64,000 nucleotides of DNA from NCBI GenBank assembly GCA_029844215.1, contig CM056724.1, positions 8,860,307-8,924,306 on the forward strand, written 5' to 3'. A program made the position numbers and the translations under genes. The first letter of the stretch is position 1. Every line of letters starts with the position of its first letter. The notes beneath the pieces were generated by a model. The model worked only from the letters and a program-made list of their open reading frames with translations, was not told where the DNA came from and made no database searches. Below, one piece after another: positions 1 through 11,335 of this stretch. The stretch comes from Przewalskia tangutica. Lineage: Eukaryota > Streptophyta > Magnoliopsida > Solanales > Solanaceae.

Positions 1-540
1 ACCGTATCCTGAAAATCATGAAAGTACCTCTTTCCATTTATTTTTTTTACATAAAAAGTAGTGTACTGATCCTGAATGTACCTTGTCCCTTTGTTTATAA
101 AATGGCTTTGTACTAATCATGAAAGTACCTCTTCCATTTACTTGCTGTTTAGTTTCCCCTTTGTCCACAACTGAGTTTCATGCTCCTAATTATGAAAATT
201 CTGAAAATAATATTAGTAGGCTAATCTACTTTTATTGTCCATTTGCATCTCTGGTATATGAAAATAGTAAGTTTAATAGGATGCATGCTTAGGTTAGGCT
301 TGCATGTGTGGATGAAACAACTCTAACCTTGGAATGACCATCATTTGTGTTTTAATGTTTGCCAACTTTTCAGCGAGAATTTATGCTAAGTTAAAACCTT
401 GATCTTGCAGTGGAAAGATGGTTAACTGAGAGATTCAAAAGTCAACCTGGAGAGCTCTGTGTATAGTTGGATTCGTCTTTTTGACAAGGCAAATCCTGGA
501 AACTAGTTAATCATTTTTTCGAGACCGTCAGAAAAAGAGA
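1..540. other. Upstream intergenic DNA with a short direct repeat
   Basis: No coding region is supported here. A segment of about 30 bases beginning near 13 (atcatgaaagtacctcttt...) recurs near 116 with a few changes, so this is a small diverged direct repeat. The rest is AT-rich plant intergenic sequence. Confidence 0.5.
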
Positions 541-730
541 ATGAGATTAATGGGTACCCGCCGAGTAAGTGGGTACCCACGTGGAGTAAGTGGGGCGGGG
601 ACGGGTGGAGGAATTTACTACCCGTGATGGGTGGTAGGGCGGGGGTGGAGGTGTGTTTTAGGTGGTGGGTACGGATATGGGGTACCCTTCTCCCGCCCCC
701 GCCCCGCCCCGCCCCATTGACATCCCTACT
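541..730. repeat. GC-rich hAT-type terminal repeat in the MYB promoter
   Basis: A block of G-rich then C-rich sequence (gggtaccc, gtggggcgggg, cccgccccgcccc) ends in CCCCATTGACATCCCTA. Read from the other strand this is TAGGGATGTCAATGGGG, the form of end seen on many plant non-autonomous hAT elements. A related GC-rich block ending ggcatcccta lies at 16405-16629. I did not find a matching left terminus or an 8-bp duplication, so the element may be truncated. It ends about 70 bases before the MYB TATA box. Confidence 0.5.
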
Positions 731-802
731 TACTCCAAACCCTCATCTTTGTCGATTAATTGTCCCCACCAAAAAAGAAATAAAGAAGGCAATTATTCGC
801 AG

Positions 803-810
803 TATAAATA
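803..810 (+). promoter_or_regulatory. TATA box of the MYB gene
   Basis: TATAAATA lies 67 bases before the chosen ATG at 877. Transcription would then start near 835, giving a 5' leader of only about 40 bases. This is a motif match only. Confidence 0.55.
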
Positions 811-876
811 TCAATCACTCTATACCACTAACAAAAAGAAGTACTATTACTAGTACTAGTGAAGAAATTAAAAACA

Positions 877-1817
877 ATGGTGCAAGAGGAAATAATGAGA
901 AGAGGACCATGGACAGAAGAAGAAGATATCCAGCTTGTATTTTATGTAAAATTATTTGCAGATCGACGATGGGATTTTCTGGCTAAAGTTTCAGGTTTGA
1001 AGCTAAGGTTGGCGGGAGACAAAATATAGTATAGGTATAATATTATGCTTTTTAGTACAAAAATACTACTATGTCTCTTTTAGACCAAATTAACAGTTAA
1101 GTTTCTAACCCTCTTCTTTAATTATTTTTTTTCACTTCTCCATATTCTTTCTTTGTAATATTTTTTTAATAAATATATATAGGTTTGAAAAGAACAGGAA
1201 AGAGTTGCAGGTTACGTTGGGTTAATTACTTGAATCCTGATCTCAAACGTGGCAAGATGACTCCTCAAGAAGAACGACTCGTTCTTGAACTTCATTCTAA
1301 ATGGGGAAATAGGTTTGAATTTACTGGCCATTATATTTTGAAGTCGTTCATACTTTTATCGTTATATTAGCAAATCATAAAGAACTTCTTTTTGATGTTT
1401 AGATGGTCAAGAATTGCCCGAAAAATACCGGGGCGAACTGATAACGAAATCAAGAATTACTGGAGAAATCACATGAGGAAGAAGGCTCAAGAACTGAGGA
1501 AAAAATCTACTTCTATTTCTCCATCTTCATCTTTTTCCAACTCTTCATCTTCTTCTTCAATCACTCACGACGAAAATGAGACAAACATCTATGATACCGT
1601 CGGACTCGAGCTCTTGCAAGCTGAAGGAGAAAAGAAAGCTAGTAATCAAGAACAAGGTGGGGAGAGTATGAAAGTTTACTCCATGGATGAAATTTGGAAA
1701 GATATTGAATCATTAGAAGAAAAAATGAATAAACCAATTATGGGGTCTATTTCACCCCTATGGGATTACTGCCCAGACTCACTTTGGAAAGATTTTGATT
1801 GGAGTAGCTTTCGGTAG
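877..1817 (+). CDS. R2R3-MYB transcription factor, MYB27/48/59-like, three exons
   Basis: Exons are 877-994, 1183-1312 and 1403-1817, each intron with GT and AG ends, giving 220 residues. R2 spans about residues 8-59 with Trp12, Trp32 and Trp52. R3 spans about 60-110 with Met65 in place of the first Trp (normal in plant R3), then Trp84 and Trp103. The 130-base middle exon is typical of this family. The blocks DRRWDF, SGLKRTGKSCRLRW, KMTPQEERLVLELH and NHMRKKAQE are those of the Arabidopsis MYB48/MYB59/MYB27 group, so it is probably a nuclear DNA-binding regulator. The tail has a serine-rich run (about residues 120-140) and a conserved-looking YSMDEIWKDIE segment. The first ATG, at 877, is used because it opens directly into R2. 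All four splice sites and the reading frame are intact. The exact orthologue is not certain. Confidence 0.9.
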
Positions 1818-2107
1818 GAACGTCACTCTGAATTAGTTGAGTGAGACAACAGGCTTGATATCGGACTAAGGGGAAAAAAGACGGGTTAATAGGAGGTTCA
1901 TTTATTTGAATTTTTTTAAATTAATTTCTTATATAGTTGGTTTAGGTTTTACAAATATTAAGTTCTATCTTGTATATTACATTATTACTAGTAGTGCTTT
2001 GGAAGTCTGCTGTTGTAGCCATCTTATGATGCTTTTTAATTTATTTTTAATTTTTATAGTCTTTAAGTCTGTTTTCTTCTTTGATTGTCTTGACTGATGG
2101 TCTCTCA
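1818..2107. other. MYB 3' flank
   Basis: AT-rich sequence after the MYB stop codon, presumably holding the 3' UTR. No other gene is supported; the short open frame near 1906-2097 has no recognisable protein features. Confidence 0.4.
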
Positions 2108-2206
2108 GAAACCACTTTATCTATCAAGTAGATGTAAGGTCTGTGTACACTCTACCCTCGCCAGACCCCACGTTGTGTGACTTAACTGGGTATGTTGTTG
2201 TTGTAG
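2108..2206 (+). mobile_element. SINE 3' portion, TS family type
   Basis: The run gatgtaaggtctgtgtaca, followed by ctctaccc, ccagacccca and ending ctgggtatgttgttgttgt, matches the 3' part of the TS SINE described from tobacco, including its TTG-repeat tail. The tRNA-derived head is not seen, so this is a 5'-truncated copy. It supports a Solanaceae origin. Confidence 0.75.
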
Positions 2207-2520
2207 TTTTAAGACTGTTTCAATGTGACTAATTCCTACTCAACAATCTTATTTATGAAATTCTAAATGTTCTTGAATTCTTATTTAAATTAATCTCCTC
2301 TTTCAGAGATTAAATTTAGCATTTAGTACATTATTAGGAGACCAATTAGCCATAATTTAATGAAATTGAAGTTGAAAATATCAACTTTCAAGCAGAAGTG
2401 GAGCTAGGATTTTAAGTTTTTGGATTCAAGATTCAAATAAAAGAAACTTATTTAATTATGAATAAATTATTTATACATATTAGGTAAAAAAATTAATCAT
2501 AAATACATGATTTATTCCAA

Positions 2521-2697
2521 TGCTATTGCGCCGCTACTCTTTCGAGTGCGTACAGGGTAAATCCCGGGCTGATGCAATAGCCTGCAAACCACGTCAACCG
2601 ACTAACCACACTTCGATGTATGTGTGACTCAACCAAAAAGATTTATCAGGAGAATCGCGACTCGTGGCCCCACGGTCATCATTCTTCTTCTGGCTAC
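2521..2697 (-). mobile_element. Diverged SINE copy
   Basis: Shares blocks (ccgctactctttcga, caaaccacgtc, cgactcgtggcc, attcttcttct) in the same order with the better SINE copy at 14016-14217. The copy is older, lacks a clean poly-T and has no visible target duplication. Confidence 0.6.
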
Positions 2698-4505
2698 ATT
2701 CATGCGGGTGACAATAGACATGCTTTGCTTCTAAGGATGGAGGATCTGATTAGGATGCAATTAGAGTTAGTGCAGATTTGAACTCTGTAATGCACTATTA
2801 TTCGATTTAGCACAACTTTCATTTTGATACGGCAAAGAGCAAACCCATGATTGGACGATTAAAAAGATAGAAAATGTTCTCCAATCACCTTTGTGCATTA
2901 CGATTATATTATACCAATAATCCAAAAGAGGAATAGTTCCCACAGAAACACGTAGCTACTTCCGTTATCACACAAGTATACTATTCATTACAAATTGGTA
3001 CTAGTCCAATGATAAAGTTGTGTACTAGAATAGTATTGCTTATTTAATCGATGAAGAAAAGTTAAAATGTACTACTATATCAACTTTTTATTAAAGTGAT
3101 AAGCATGAGTGGTTAGTGATTTATAGATGTTACACACTACAAAGGGGAAGGGATTAGCTAGTGCACCTGAATAAAATATAACAAGGGGACAAAAGATATG
3201 AGTGGATAAAATTGAATAATGTGTATTAGCTTCTTGTTAATTGGTAAGTGGTCCTAGCTATATACTCCTTCAGTCACTTTTAAATTTCAAAAAACATTTT
3301 AAAATATATTATATAAGAATTGCAATTATAAAAGATCTGTCCCATTGGATCTTTTTCCACCACCGCCGCCGCCTCCGTACTCAATCAACCATCGGTCTGT
3401 TTTTGGGTATGGTGGAATATGAGTAAGCAATGGGCTACTGCCCCCAATTTTAATAGAAATGTATTTTATTTATAGAAAAATAAAAATGAATATACAAAGG
3501 ATTTTCTCAGTATACAAGGATGAATAAATAGGTGAATTATTTTTTACTATACTCTCTTAGCCGTTAGGAGGAATATTTATGCACTTTGCCTAAAGATTGA
3601 AGTACTTGTTTCTTTGGGAATCAAAATTATTTTGAGAAGTCACTGCTTTATTTCTGCTGATAATTGAATCTGAAATCTTCATTAAGCGGAATCAAAGTAG
3701 TAGTCATTCAAAAGAGGAGCAAAGAAAATCAGGAAGAGATTGTAGGAACTATTGACAATGCCGTACATTTGCCTTTTAAAGTTGTCACTTGTAAAAAATG
3801 AGTTTGTTTTAAAGATTTGAATCTCTGGCGAAGACAATGTGTAGTGGAGAAGATCTACTGATTCAGAGCTTTTTGGAATTGATTGTGTTGGTAATGGGAA
3901 AAAAAATCTGATGAGTTTGGGTGAAATTGTTTATAGGATTCAATATTTATATTTCCCACTAAAAAGTCACAAAAAATCTTGATTGTTTAACAAGTTTTTG
4001 AATACCAAAAGACTTTTTTTTACTCGTTTAAAATCTTGATTGAATACCACTAGACCTGGTCACCATCTTTAAAATATCATAACAGTCTTGATTGAATACC
4101 ACAAGACTTATTTAAATTATTTAAAAGTCTTAATTAAATATCATAATATTTATTTACCCCAAAATAGTCTTTTAAAATCCTAATTACACCCCCATTTAAG
4201 CTCCAAATATGCTTATATATAGACTTGGATTTTATACTTAGGCAACCTGTTGAACATGTAATATGCATTTTCTAGTCAAATTCTTAATCTAGGAAAGTAA
4301 GCCTCAATTAAATACCTCGACACGATTCCTCAAATTCGCCTCCTTCACCAAATCCTGAGTTATCAATTCCTCGTAATCTACAATCGAGTAATTCAAGTCA
4401 TTTATTCACTCCACATTGTGGTCTACTCTACCGGGCCGAACCCAGGGCTTCAAGGTATTCATGTGAAGCCCCCACAACATAATAAATATATAGTTGAGAT
4501 GATAG
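2698..4505. other. Intergenic DNA with imperfect internal repeats
   Basis: No gene is supported. Around 3260 a motif tactccttcagtcac resembles a Stowaway-type end. From about 3960 to 4170 the phrase cttgattgaataccac recurs several times with variation at roughly 50-base spacing, suggesting a decayed AT-rich repeat. Confidence 0.4.
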
Positions 4506-4723
4506 TGTTAAAATGTATATGGGACTCTTTGGGTTTCCTTTGTATAATTAGTGAATATTAGACTTAAGTTTGTACCTTAATTAGTAGTGTAATATTACCA
4601 TAATTGTAAAGTTAGTATTCTTATAGAATAGGAATTCCTAGGTAGAATAGGAAGAGAATCTTCCTTGTAACTTGTATATATATGTCTTTCATTAATAAGA
4701 ATAATCAAGGATTATTTCTTTCA
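4506..4723 (+). repeat. 5' LTR of copia element 1
   Basis: Begins TGTTAAAATG and ends ATTTCTTTCA, directly followed by tggtatcaagagtc, a primer-binding site of initiator-tRNA-Met type. Related LTRs with the same core occur at 25402-29910 (split) and 62236-62502. Confidence 0.75.
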
Positions 4724-4910
4724 TGGTATCAAGAGTCTAGGTTCTCTTTACCCTACTTTCGCTCCTCAAAATTTCTTATTTTTTTCTAGAAATTTTGCTC
4801 TATATTCTCGATTTTTTTGTGTTCTTCCTCTTTCACAAAAACCAAGTATCTTCTCTTCCAAAAACCTTTCTCACAAATTTCCTTCTCTGAATATTGTTGT
4901 TCTATTCCCT

Positions 4911-5756
4911 ATGGCTAATAAGAAACTTTTCACCCTGCCCTTACAGTTTCTAATATCAAGAGCGTTCTTCCTATCGTTATTGACCTAGAAAACGTTCAAT
5001 ATGGGACGTGGGAAGAATTATTTAAGATTCATTCTTTGGCACATAAAGTCCTCCACCATATCATTCCTCCAAAGGGAGGTGATACGACATCTACTTCTAC
5101 GATGGTTGTGCCCACTAAAGAGGCAGATCTAGAATTATGGGTCATGCTTGATGTCAAGGTTCTTCAGTGGATTTATGCCACTATCTCCTTAGATCTTTTA
5201 CAGACGATTATGGAACCAAATTCCACAGTTATGGCGGCGTGGGATCGATTGCGCGATATATTCCAAGATACGATCATTCTCGGTGTTATCCTCGGCGAAA
5301 TTCTCCCAGGTGGCTATGACAAGTTTTCCCAACGTTTCTTCTTATTGCAAACGCCTCAAGGACTTGGCAGACCAACTCAGCAACGTGGGTTCTCCGGTTT
5401 CTCAAAGTCGACTAGTTCTTGAGATGGTTGCAGTTCTGTCAGAGGCCTATAGCGGTGTTGCTTCGGTGATTTGTCAGAGTAACCCTATGACAGGGTTTTA
5501 TCAAGATCGTTCTATGCTTACTTTGGAGGAAGCTGGATTGGCTAAGAAAGTGGCGATTGGGGCTAGCCCTGTCGTCATGATGACTACTTCCAATTTTACT
5601 CCTTCCAATCCAACCAACATGACTCAAAATCACAACAACGGGGGTGGTAAGAAGGGCCAGAATCGGAAGAATAATGACAAGAATCGTGGCAGCAACAACG
5701 GAGGCAACCGTCAGCAGCAGCAGCAGTCCTGGAGCCCACAGGAACCCCCTGGATAG
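4911..5756 (+). pseudogene. Decayed copia gag
   Basis: The reading begins at ATG 4911 after the LTR and primer site and continues in shifted frames (5036-5422, then 5283-5756). The frames carry the retrotransposon gag features LWVMLDVKVLQWIY, MEPNSTVMAAWDRLRDIF and a C-terminal Asn/Gly-rich basic stretch. At least two frameshifts make it non-functional. The same gag is found, also broken, at 62664-63660. Confidence 0.8.
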
Positions 5757-5849
5757 TGAAAGTGGGTCCCAGCGCCGCAGTTCAGCCTTACAACACTACG
5801 GCGCCTCAGTCGCGGCCCACATTCGATTCGGACTCGGGGTTCGGACGAC

Positions 5850-7173
5850 ATGGGCGGCCAATCGCCCAAGATACTTGGGCCTCACCCCCATCAGGCCCAC
5901 CACGCAGTGGTTCCCACCCAGACCAACATTGAAGCAGCGATGCATACGCTTGACTTGACTCAACCGAACCCAAATTGGTACATGGACACCGTCGCCACTA
6001 CCCACATGACATCCGATCAAGGTACTCTCTCGTCTTATTCCAATTTGAGCACTAATCGTGGTATAACTGTTGGTAATGGCAATTCTATTCCAATTAAGGG
6101 TTATGGTCATAAAACTTTGTCCCCTCCTCATCCACCCCTTGTCCTGAAACATACCCTTCATGCCCCAAAATTGATTAAGAATTTGGTGTCTGTCCGTAAA
6201 TTCACCACTGATAATTAAGTTTCTATTAATTTTGATCCGTTTGGGTTTTCTATGAAGGATTTCAAAACGGGGAGTCATATCATGAGATGTAACAGTAGGG
6301 GTGATCTTTATCCAATCACTCCAAGTCTCAGCATCTCGCGTCAAGCTATGCAATCCACTTTTGTAGCTCTTTCTCCTTCCTTTTGGCATGCACGTCTAGG
6401 CCATCCAGGGTCGTCTATTTTATCTTCTTTAGATAGACATAAGTTTATTTCTTGTAAGAGTACGCGTAGTACTCTACTTTGTCAATCATGTGCTTTGGGA
6501 AAAAAATATTAAGTTGTCATTTGTAGCGTCGAATTCTACTACTTCAATGTCATTTGATATTATTCATAGTGATTTGTGGACATCTCCGGTTCTCAGTTCT
6601 ATGGGTCATCGTTATTATGTTTTATTCTTAGATGACTATTCTAAATATTTATGAACATTTCCAATTGCGAAAAAATCTCAAGTTTTTTCCATTTTCATAA
6701 AATTTAGAGCTTTCATAAAAACACAATTCGAACGGAAAATAAAAAACATTCAATGTGATAATGGCAAAGAATATGACAATGAGGAATCTAGGGAGTTTTG
6801 TGCTCAAAATGGGATAAATTTTCGTTTTTCTTGTCCTCATACATCTTCACAAAATGGGAAAACTGAGCGAAAAATTCGTACCATTAATAATATTGTCCGC
6901 ATTTTATTGGTTCATTCTTCCGTTCCTCCATTATTTTGGCATCATGCGCTACAAATGGCTACCGATCTACTCAATATTCTTCCTTCTAAAGGTTTGACAT
7001 ATTCATCCCCTCTCAAAGTCTTATATAATAAGTCTCCGTCATATTCTCATTTTAGGGTCTTCGGATGCTTATGTTATCCACTGTTTCCATCCACTACAAT
7101 CAACAAACCTCAGGCACGTTCTACTCTTCGTGTGTTTTTAGGTTTTCCGTCAAATCACCGTGGTTATAAATGA
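5850..7173 (+). pseudogene. Decayed copia pol: protease, pre-integrase and integrase
   Basis: In order: an aspartic protease segment (5850-6218) with MDTVATTHMT where the active DTGA is expected, so the catalytic Gly is Val; a gag-pre-integrase segment (6252-6512) with FWHARLGHPG and CQSCALGKK; a frameshifted integrase core (about 6513-6900); and the integrase C-terminal part (6907-7173) with FGCLCYPL and FLGFPSNHRGYK. Stops and frameshifts separate the pieces. The reverse transcriptase is missing: after 7200 the element runs into a gypsy-type LTR and resumes at RNase H. Confidence 0.8.
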
Positions 7174-7202
7174 TTTGATTTGTCCTCTAAACGAATCATC
7201 AT

Positions 7203-9250
7203 TTTTGACACCCAATTTTGACTCTCTCGTCCTGTCATTAACTATAAAATTACAATAATTTTTTAAAATAATTTTAACAATTTTATAATAATAAAATGCA
7301 ACAATAAAACATTAATACGTGCATATATAAGCGATTTAATAATGGCACCGCGTTTTACGTAGAGTATTAAGCATTTTTGAGTCTCACGTTTGCATTCGTT
7401 ATTTGCATAAATATTATTCATAATTTAAGCCCTATTCTATTTCTTTAATTCTTAATAATTTTAATAATAATAAACACGTAAATAAATAAATAATTTAATA
7501 ATGACGTCGCATCAAGCATTCCTTAAAATTATATCCACATTTATTAATACCCAAAGCAATTTCATAATTATTATTTGCAATTGAAACCCCTCTAATTTAA
7601 TTTTAAATTTAACATCGCAAAGTATGCACAATAAATAAGATTTTAATAACGGCATCGCATTATAAAACATTAAGCACTAATCAAATAGCACGCTCGCATT
7701 TATTATTCTAATAATTCAAACCCAAGCTAAAACTAATAAAGCACCTAAAGTCATGTTAAAATAATTTAATAATAACTCAAACCCCTAAAATAAATAATTA
7801 AAATTAATACCTAAAATCATATATAAAATACACTCCCTAAAAGGCTAAAACTAATAAAACATTTAAAACTCTACCTAAAACCAAACGTACCAGCAGCCCA
7901 AAGTAAAACAAATCCCTTAGCCCAACTGAAGCCCAACAACCAATCACCACACAACACATACCATCCAATCTCGTGAAATCCATATCACCTTACCATAATC
8001 AAAGCTTCCCTAAATAAAAACACCAAGAACTTACCATGAAATCCCCATTTTAGTTTTGGCAAAAAAAAATCTTCCTAAATTACCGAAAAGCTCACCAATT
8101 ACCATAACCAAATAAGTCAAACTCTGAATCTTAACCTAAACCTTCCAAAATTTTACCCAAATCACACTCCAAACGGTAACAAATCAACCCCAATAATTGT
8201 CCAAAATTAGTACCGAATCAATTCGAAATCAACTCATAAAAGCCGTCCCAAAATTACCAAAAATGGAACAAAAATCTGGGACTATTAGACCCAATTGATT
8301 TACACATACAGAGGAGGGCTAGGGGGAAGGATTAAAAAAAGAAGATAAAAACATAGAGAAAGGCATCGAAAATTGGCAAAAGTTCATAGAGAGGGATCGA
8401 GAGAAAACAGTAAGAATTAGCAAAACAAGAGTGAATCTTTCAGCACCAGTAGACATCGATTAATCATCTCCCTCAGCATCAGAAAAGAGCAGCAAAAGCG
8501 GTAATAATTGAATCCCCCTTTTACCGTCGAAAGCCTTTAACATTGACGGGAGCATCGAAGTAATCAATCCACAAAACGAATCGAGAAGAAGAGTAAGTAC
8601 TACTTTCAAGTTTAGTTTTCATAGCATAAGAAATAAAAAATCAGCATAGAAGTCGTTTAAAGCATCGTCGTTCCAATCGTGTCGCAATAAATCATTCGAG
8701 TGGATCGACGAACTTGATACGCTGTCTCGGTTCGCTGCCCGGAGAAGGAAACACATCTGAGCCAAAATGAGGAGTCTCGTGGCGAGAATCATCATGAGCT
8801 ACAACAAACAAGGACCCGCATTCGCATCTCGCATAGGAAATTTCAAAGACACCGGCGGAATACCGCCACTCTTCGAGTCTTTATTTCTCTCCCCGCCCCA
8901 TTTATTTATTATAAATTAATTGTCTAACATTACACTAACATTAGTGTACTTAGATAAATTTTGGGTCGCCATTAGAAATTAGTTGACGGTAGAAATTTAC
9001 TTCCTCTTAAGTTAATTATTCTAGTTTGACATCCATTGCTTATATTACAATTAAACCATTTAGTCGCATAATTATTTAGGTAGTCACGACATTATTTGTC
9101 ACTAAATCCTAACTTGAGAAAATCACTTTTTATATAGATACCTTTTACTTAAACACCTTTCAAAACATGCAGCATAGTAATTGACCCTAGGTTTGAACGG
9201 ACAACCCGCAAATTAGCGGATCCTTTAGGGTGTCTAACCCCTTCCCTTTA
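7203..9250 (+). repeat. Truncated solo gypsy-type LTR
   Basis: Opens ttgacacccaattttgac and carries toaward its end the block gaacggacaacccgcaaattagcggatcct. The reverse complement of both is found in the intact solo LTR at 49734-52830, so this is the same family in plus orientation. It lacks the last roughly 200 bases of that LTR. The neighbouring copia sequence is also missing, so a deletion removed the LTR end together with the copia reverse transcriptase. Confidence 0.7.
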
Positions 9251-9676
9251 CTCAAACCACCTCAGACTTTTGTGTTTTCTTAGGAGATAATCTGATTTCT
9301 TGGTCTGCCAAGCGACAGGCTACGCTATCTAGATCCAGTGCTGAGGCTGAGTACAGAGACGTTGCAAATGTAGTAGCTGAGATTTGTTAGCTCAGAAACT
9401 TACTGTTAGAACTTCAGTGTCCTTTGCGTCAGGCATCTATTATGTACTGTGATAACATCTCTGTCATCTATTTGTCTCATAATCAGGTTCAGCATCAACG
9501 AACCAAGCACATTGAGATAAACCTACACTTTGTTCGTGAGAAAGTTGCTTTAGGTCATGTCAGAGTGTTACATGTTCCATCATCCTATCAGTATGCAGAC
9601 ATATTTACCAAAGGACATCCCAGACAGTTGTTTCTTGACTTTAGATCCAGTCTCAGTGTCCGGCCTCCTCCCGCTT
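9251..9676 (+). pseudogene. copia RNase H and C-terminal end
   Basis: Encodes FLGDNLISWSAKRQAT, then SSAEAEYRDV, a stop, MYCDNISVIYLSHNQVQHQR, HIEINLHFVREKV and YADIFTKGHP, the conserved end of copia polyproteins. One in-frame stop near 9388 breaks it. A purine-rich tract (gactgaaggtg) follows. Confidence 0.8.
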
Positions 9677-9690
9677 AGACTGAAGGTGTG

Positions 9691-9896
9691 TGTAAACATG
9701 TAAATATAAGAAACAATATATTCCCTACCCATAATTAGAATATTTACATATATTGTGTAAATATAATTATGGTAAGTTTAGGATTCCTCTTTTGTATAGG
9801 CTTAGGGTTCCTATTGTATAAGGGATGAACATTGTACTCTATATATACATTGATATTAATGAAAGACTCCCTAGGGGAGATTAATATCATCTTACA
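9691..9896 (+). repeat. Probable 3' LTR downstream of copia RNase H
   Basis: A 206-base segment with terminal TGTAA and TTACA, placed right after the purine tract that ends the RNase H region. It has a TATA-like atatatac and ends aatatcatcttaca. It does not resemble the 5' LTR at 4506-4723, so the element around it may be a recombinant. Confidence 0.5.
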
Positions 9897-10400
9897 CTTC
9901 AAATTATGTAGGATCATTCCGACTGAATTGAATGTCATCCACATAGACTGCAATAATAGAAATCAACTGCCCTGTCCTTTTAAAGAACAAAGAATAGTCA
10001 TTTAAGAAGATTAACCTTTAAAACTCAAGGCTCCAGCAAGTTTGGCATACCATCACCTTGAGGCTTGTTTGAGCTCATACAAAGACTTTTTAAGTCTACA
10101 AACATGATTAGGACTTGGTGGAATCATTCTTGATGGAAATTCCATATAGACTACTTTTTGATAATTTCCAAGAAAGAATGCATTATTTATATGAGGTTGA
10201 AAAATAGGCCAACCATTCTCTGTTGCAACAGTTAAAAGATATCTAATTATTGTCATTTTAACCCTAGAGGAAATATTTTAGTATAATCTATGTCTTCTCT
10301 TTGAATATCCCATCTAATAACATGTCTTGCTTTATATCTTTGAATGGAACCATTAGAATGTTTCTTTACCTTGTAAACCCATTTTATAAGGCAAATGTAA
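9897..10400 (-). pseudogene. copia element 2 reverse transcriptase fragment
   Basis: On the minus strand, 10256-10053 reads LLTVATENGWPIFQPHINNAFFLGNY and ends RLKKSLYELKQASR, the reverse transcriptase segment that has the pattern QLDVNNAFLHGDL and LKKSLYGLKQ in active copies. Upstream frames (to about 10400) keep further copia RT sequence in broken form. RNase H is absent. Confidence 0.7.
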
Positions 10401-11335
10401 GGATTTGTTTGGTCGTTATGTGTGCTTTGACTATTTTACCCCTGTTGACTCAATTTCTAAAGTTATTAGGCGACCGTAGTAAGAATTGAAAGATTTAGAA
10501 TCCTTAAGTGAGAGTGTTTGATCAATAGTTGATTTTTAGATAAATGGACCTTTATGGGAATTCCATCAATTCTATGAGGTCCGGAAGGTCTATTATGACA
10601 TGGTGGGATATTCGGTTCGATTCCCGGGGTGCTCGGGAGCATTTCATGTTCTTGTTTGGAATTTTGATTTTGGGTTTTGAGGGTTGACCTACTCAACTGG
10701 ACCTCCGTTGGAAAATCTGAGGCCACGGATGAGTTCATAGCGTATTTTATGTATGTATGTATATTTAGTTTGTATTTGGAAGGCCTCGGGTTGATTTCGA
10801 GATTTCGGGTGAAACTTGTGAAAAAATAGATTTTCTGGTTTCTGATGTTCTTGACCCGGCGAGACTTTTTCCGCCTCTGTGAGTCCGCCCTAGCGAGGCT
10901 TGGCTAGAAGGAGCGAGAATCGCAGATTTAAGTAAAGTCCGCCCCAGCGAATGATTTCTCCGCAGGGGCGAGGGGTGTGTGCGCGGGCGCGAATTAGGTT
11001 CCGCAGGGGCGAGAGTCGCTGAATCAACAACATTAAATACCCTAATTCAGACCATTCTTTCCATCATTCCTAACTTCGAACAAGAGAGTTATTAGGGGAT
11101 ATTGCAAGAGACCTTGAAGCTATTACACCTCTGAGTAAGTTCTCTTTCATCATTATTTGCTTATTTACTCACTAGACTTGAAATCTATGGTGAAAAATGA
11201 TAAGGGTTTAATCGAGAAGATGACCTTCTAGCTCTAAATTGGATATTTGACTTCTATACTTTTCTAATCAGTTTTATGGGTAAAACTTGCTTACATTATA
11301 GTATTATTTCATGAGTTACAACTAGAATCACTAAT
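10401..11335 (+). repeat. Gypsy-type LTR fragment inside copia element 2
   Basis: Sequence such as tatgaggtccggaaggtc, attcggttcgattcccgggg and repeated ccgcaggggcgag is of the kind found in long Solanaceae gypsy LTRs. It separates the RT and protease parts of the minus-strand copia. Exact ends are not resolved and I saw no target duplication. Confidence 0.5.

Noticed and set aside
5796..6389. Antisense open frame of 197 codons
   Set aside because: It runs opposite to the recognised copia protease and pre-integrase region and has no features of its own.
10600..10640. B-box-like ggttcgattcccgggg
   Set aside because: It sits in gypsy LTR-like sequence with no A box or tRNA fold nearby.
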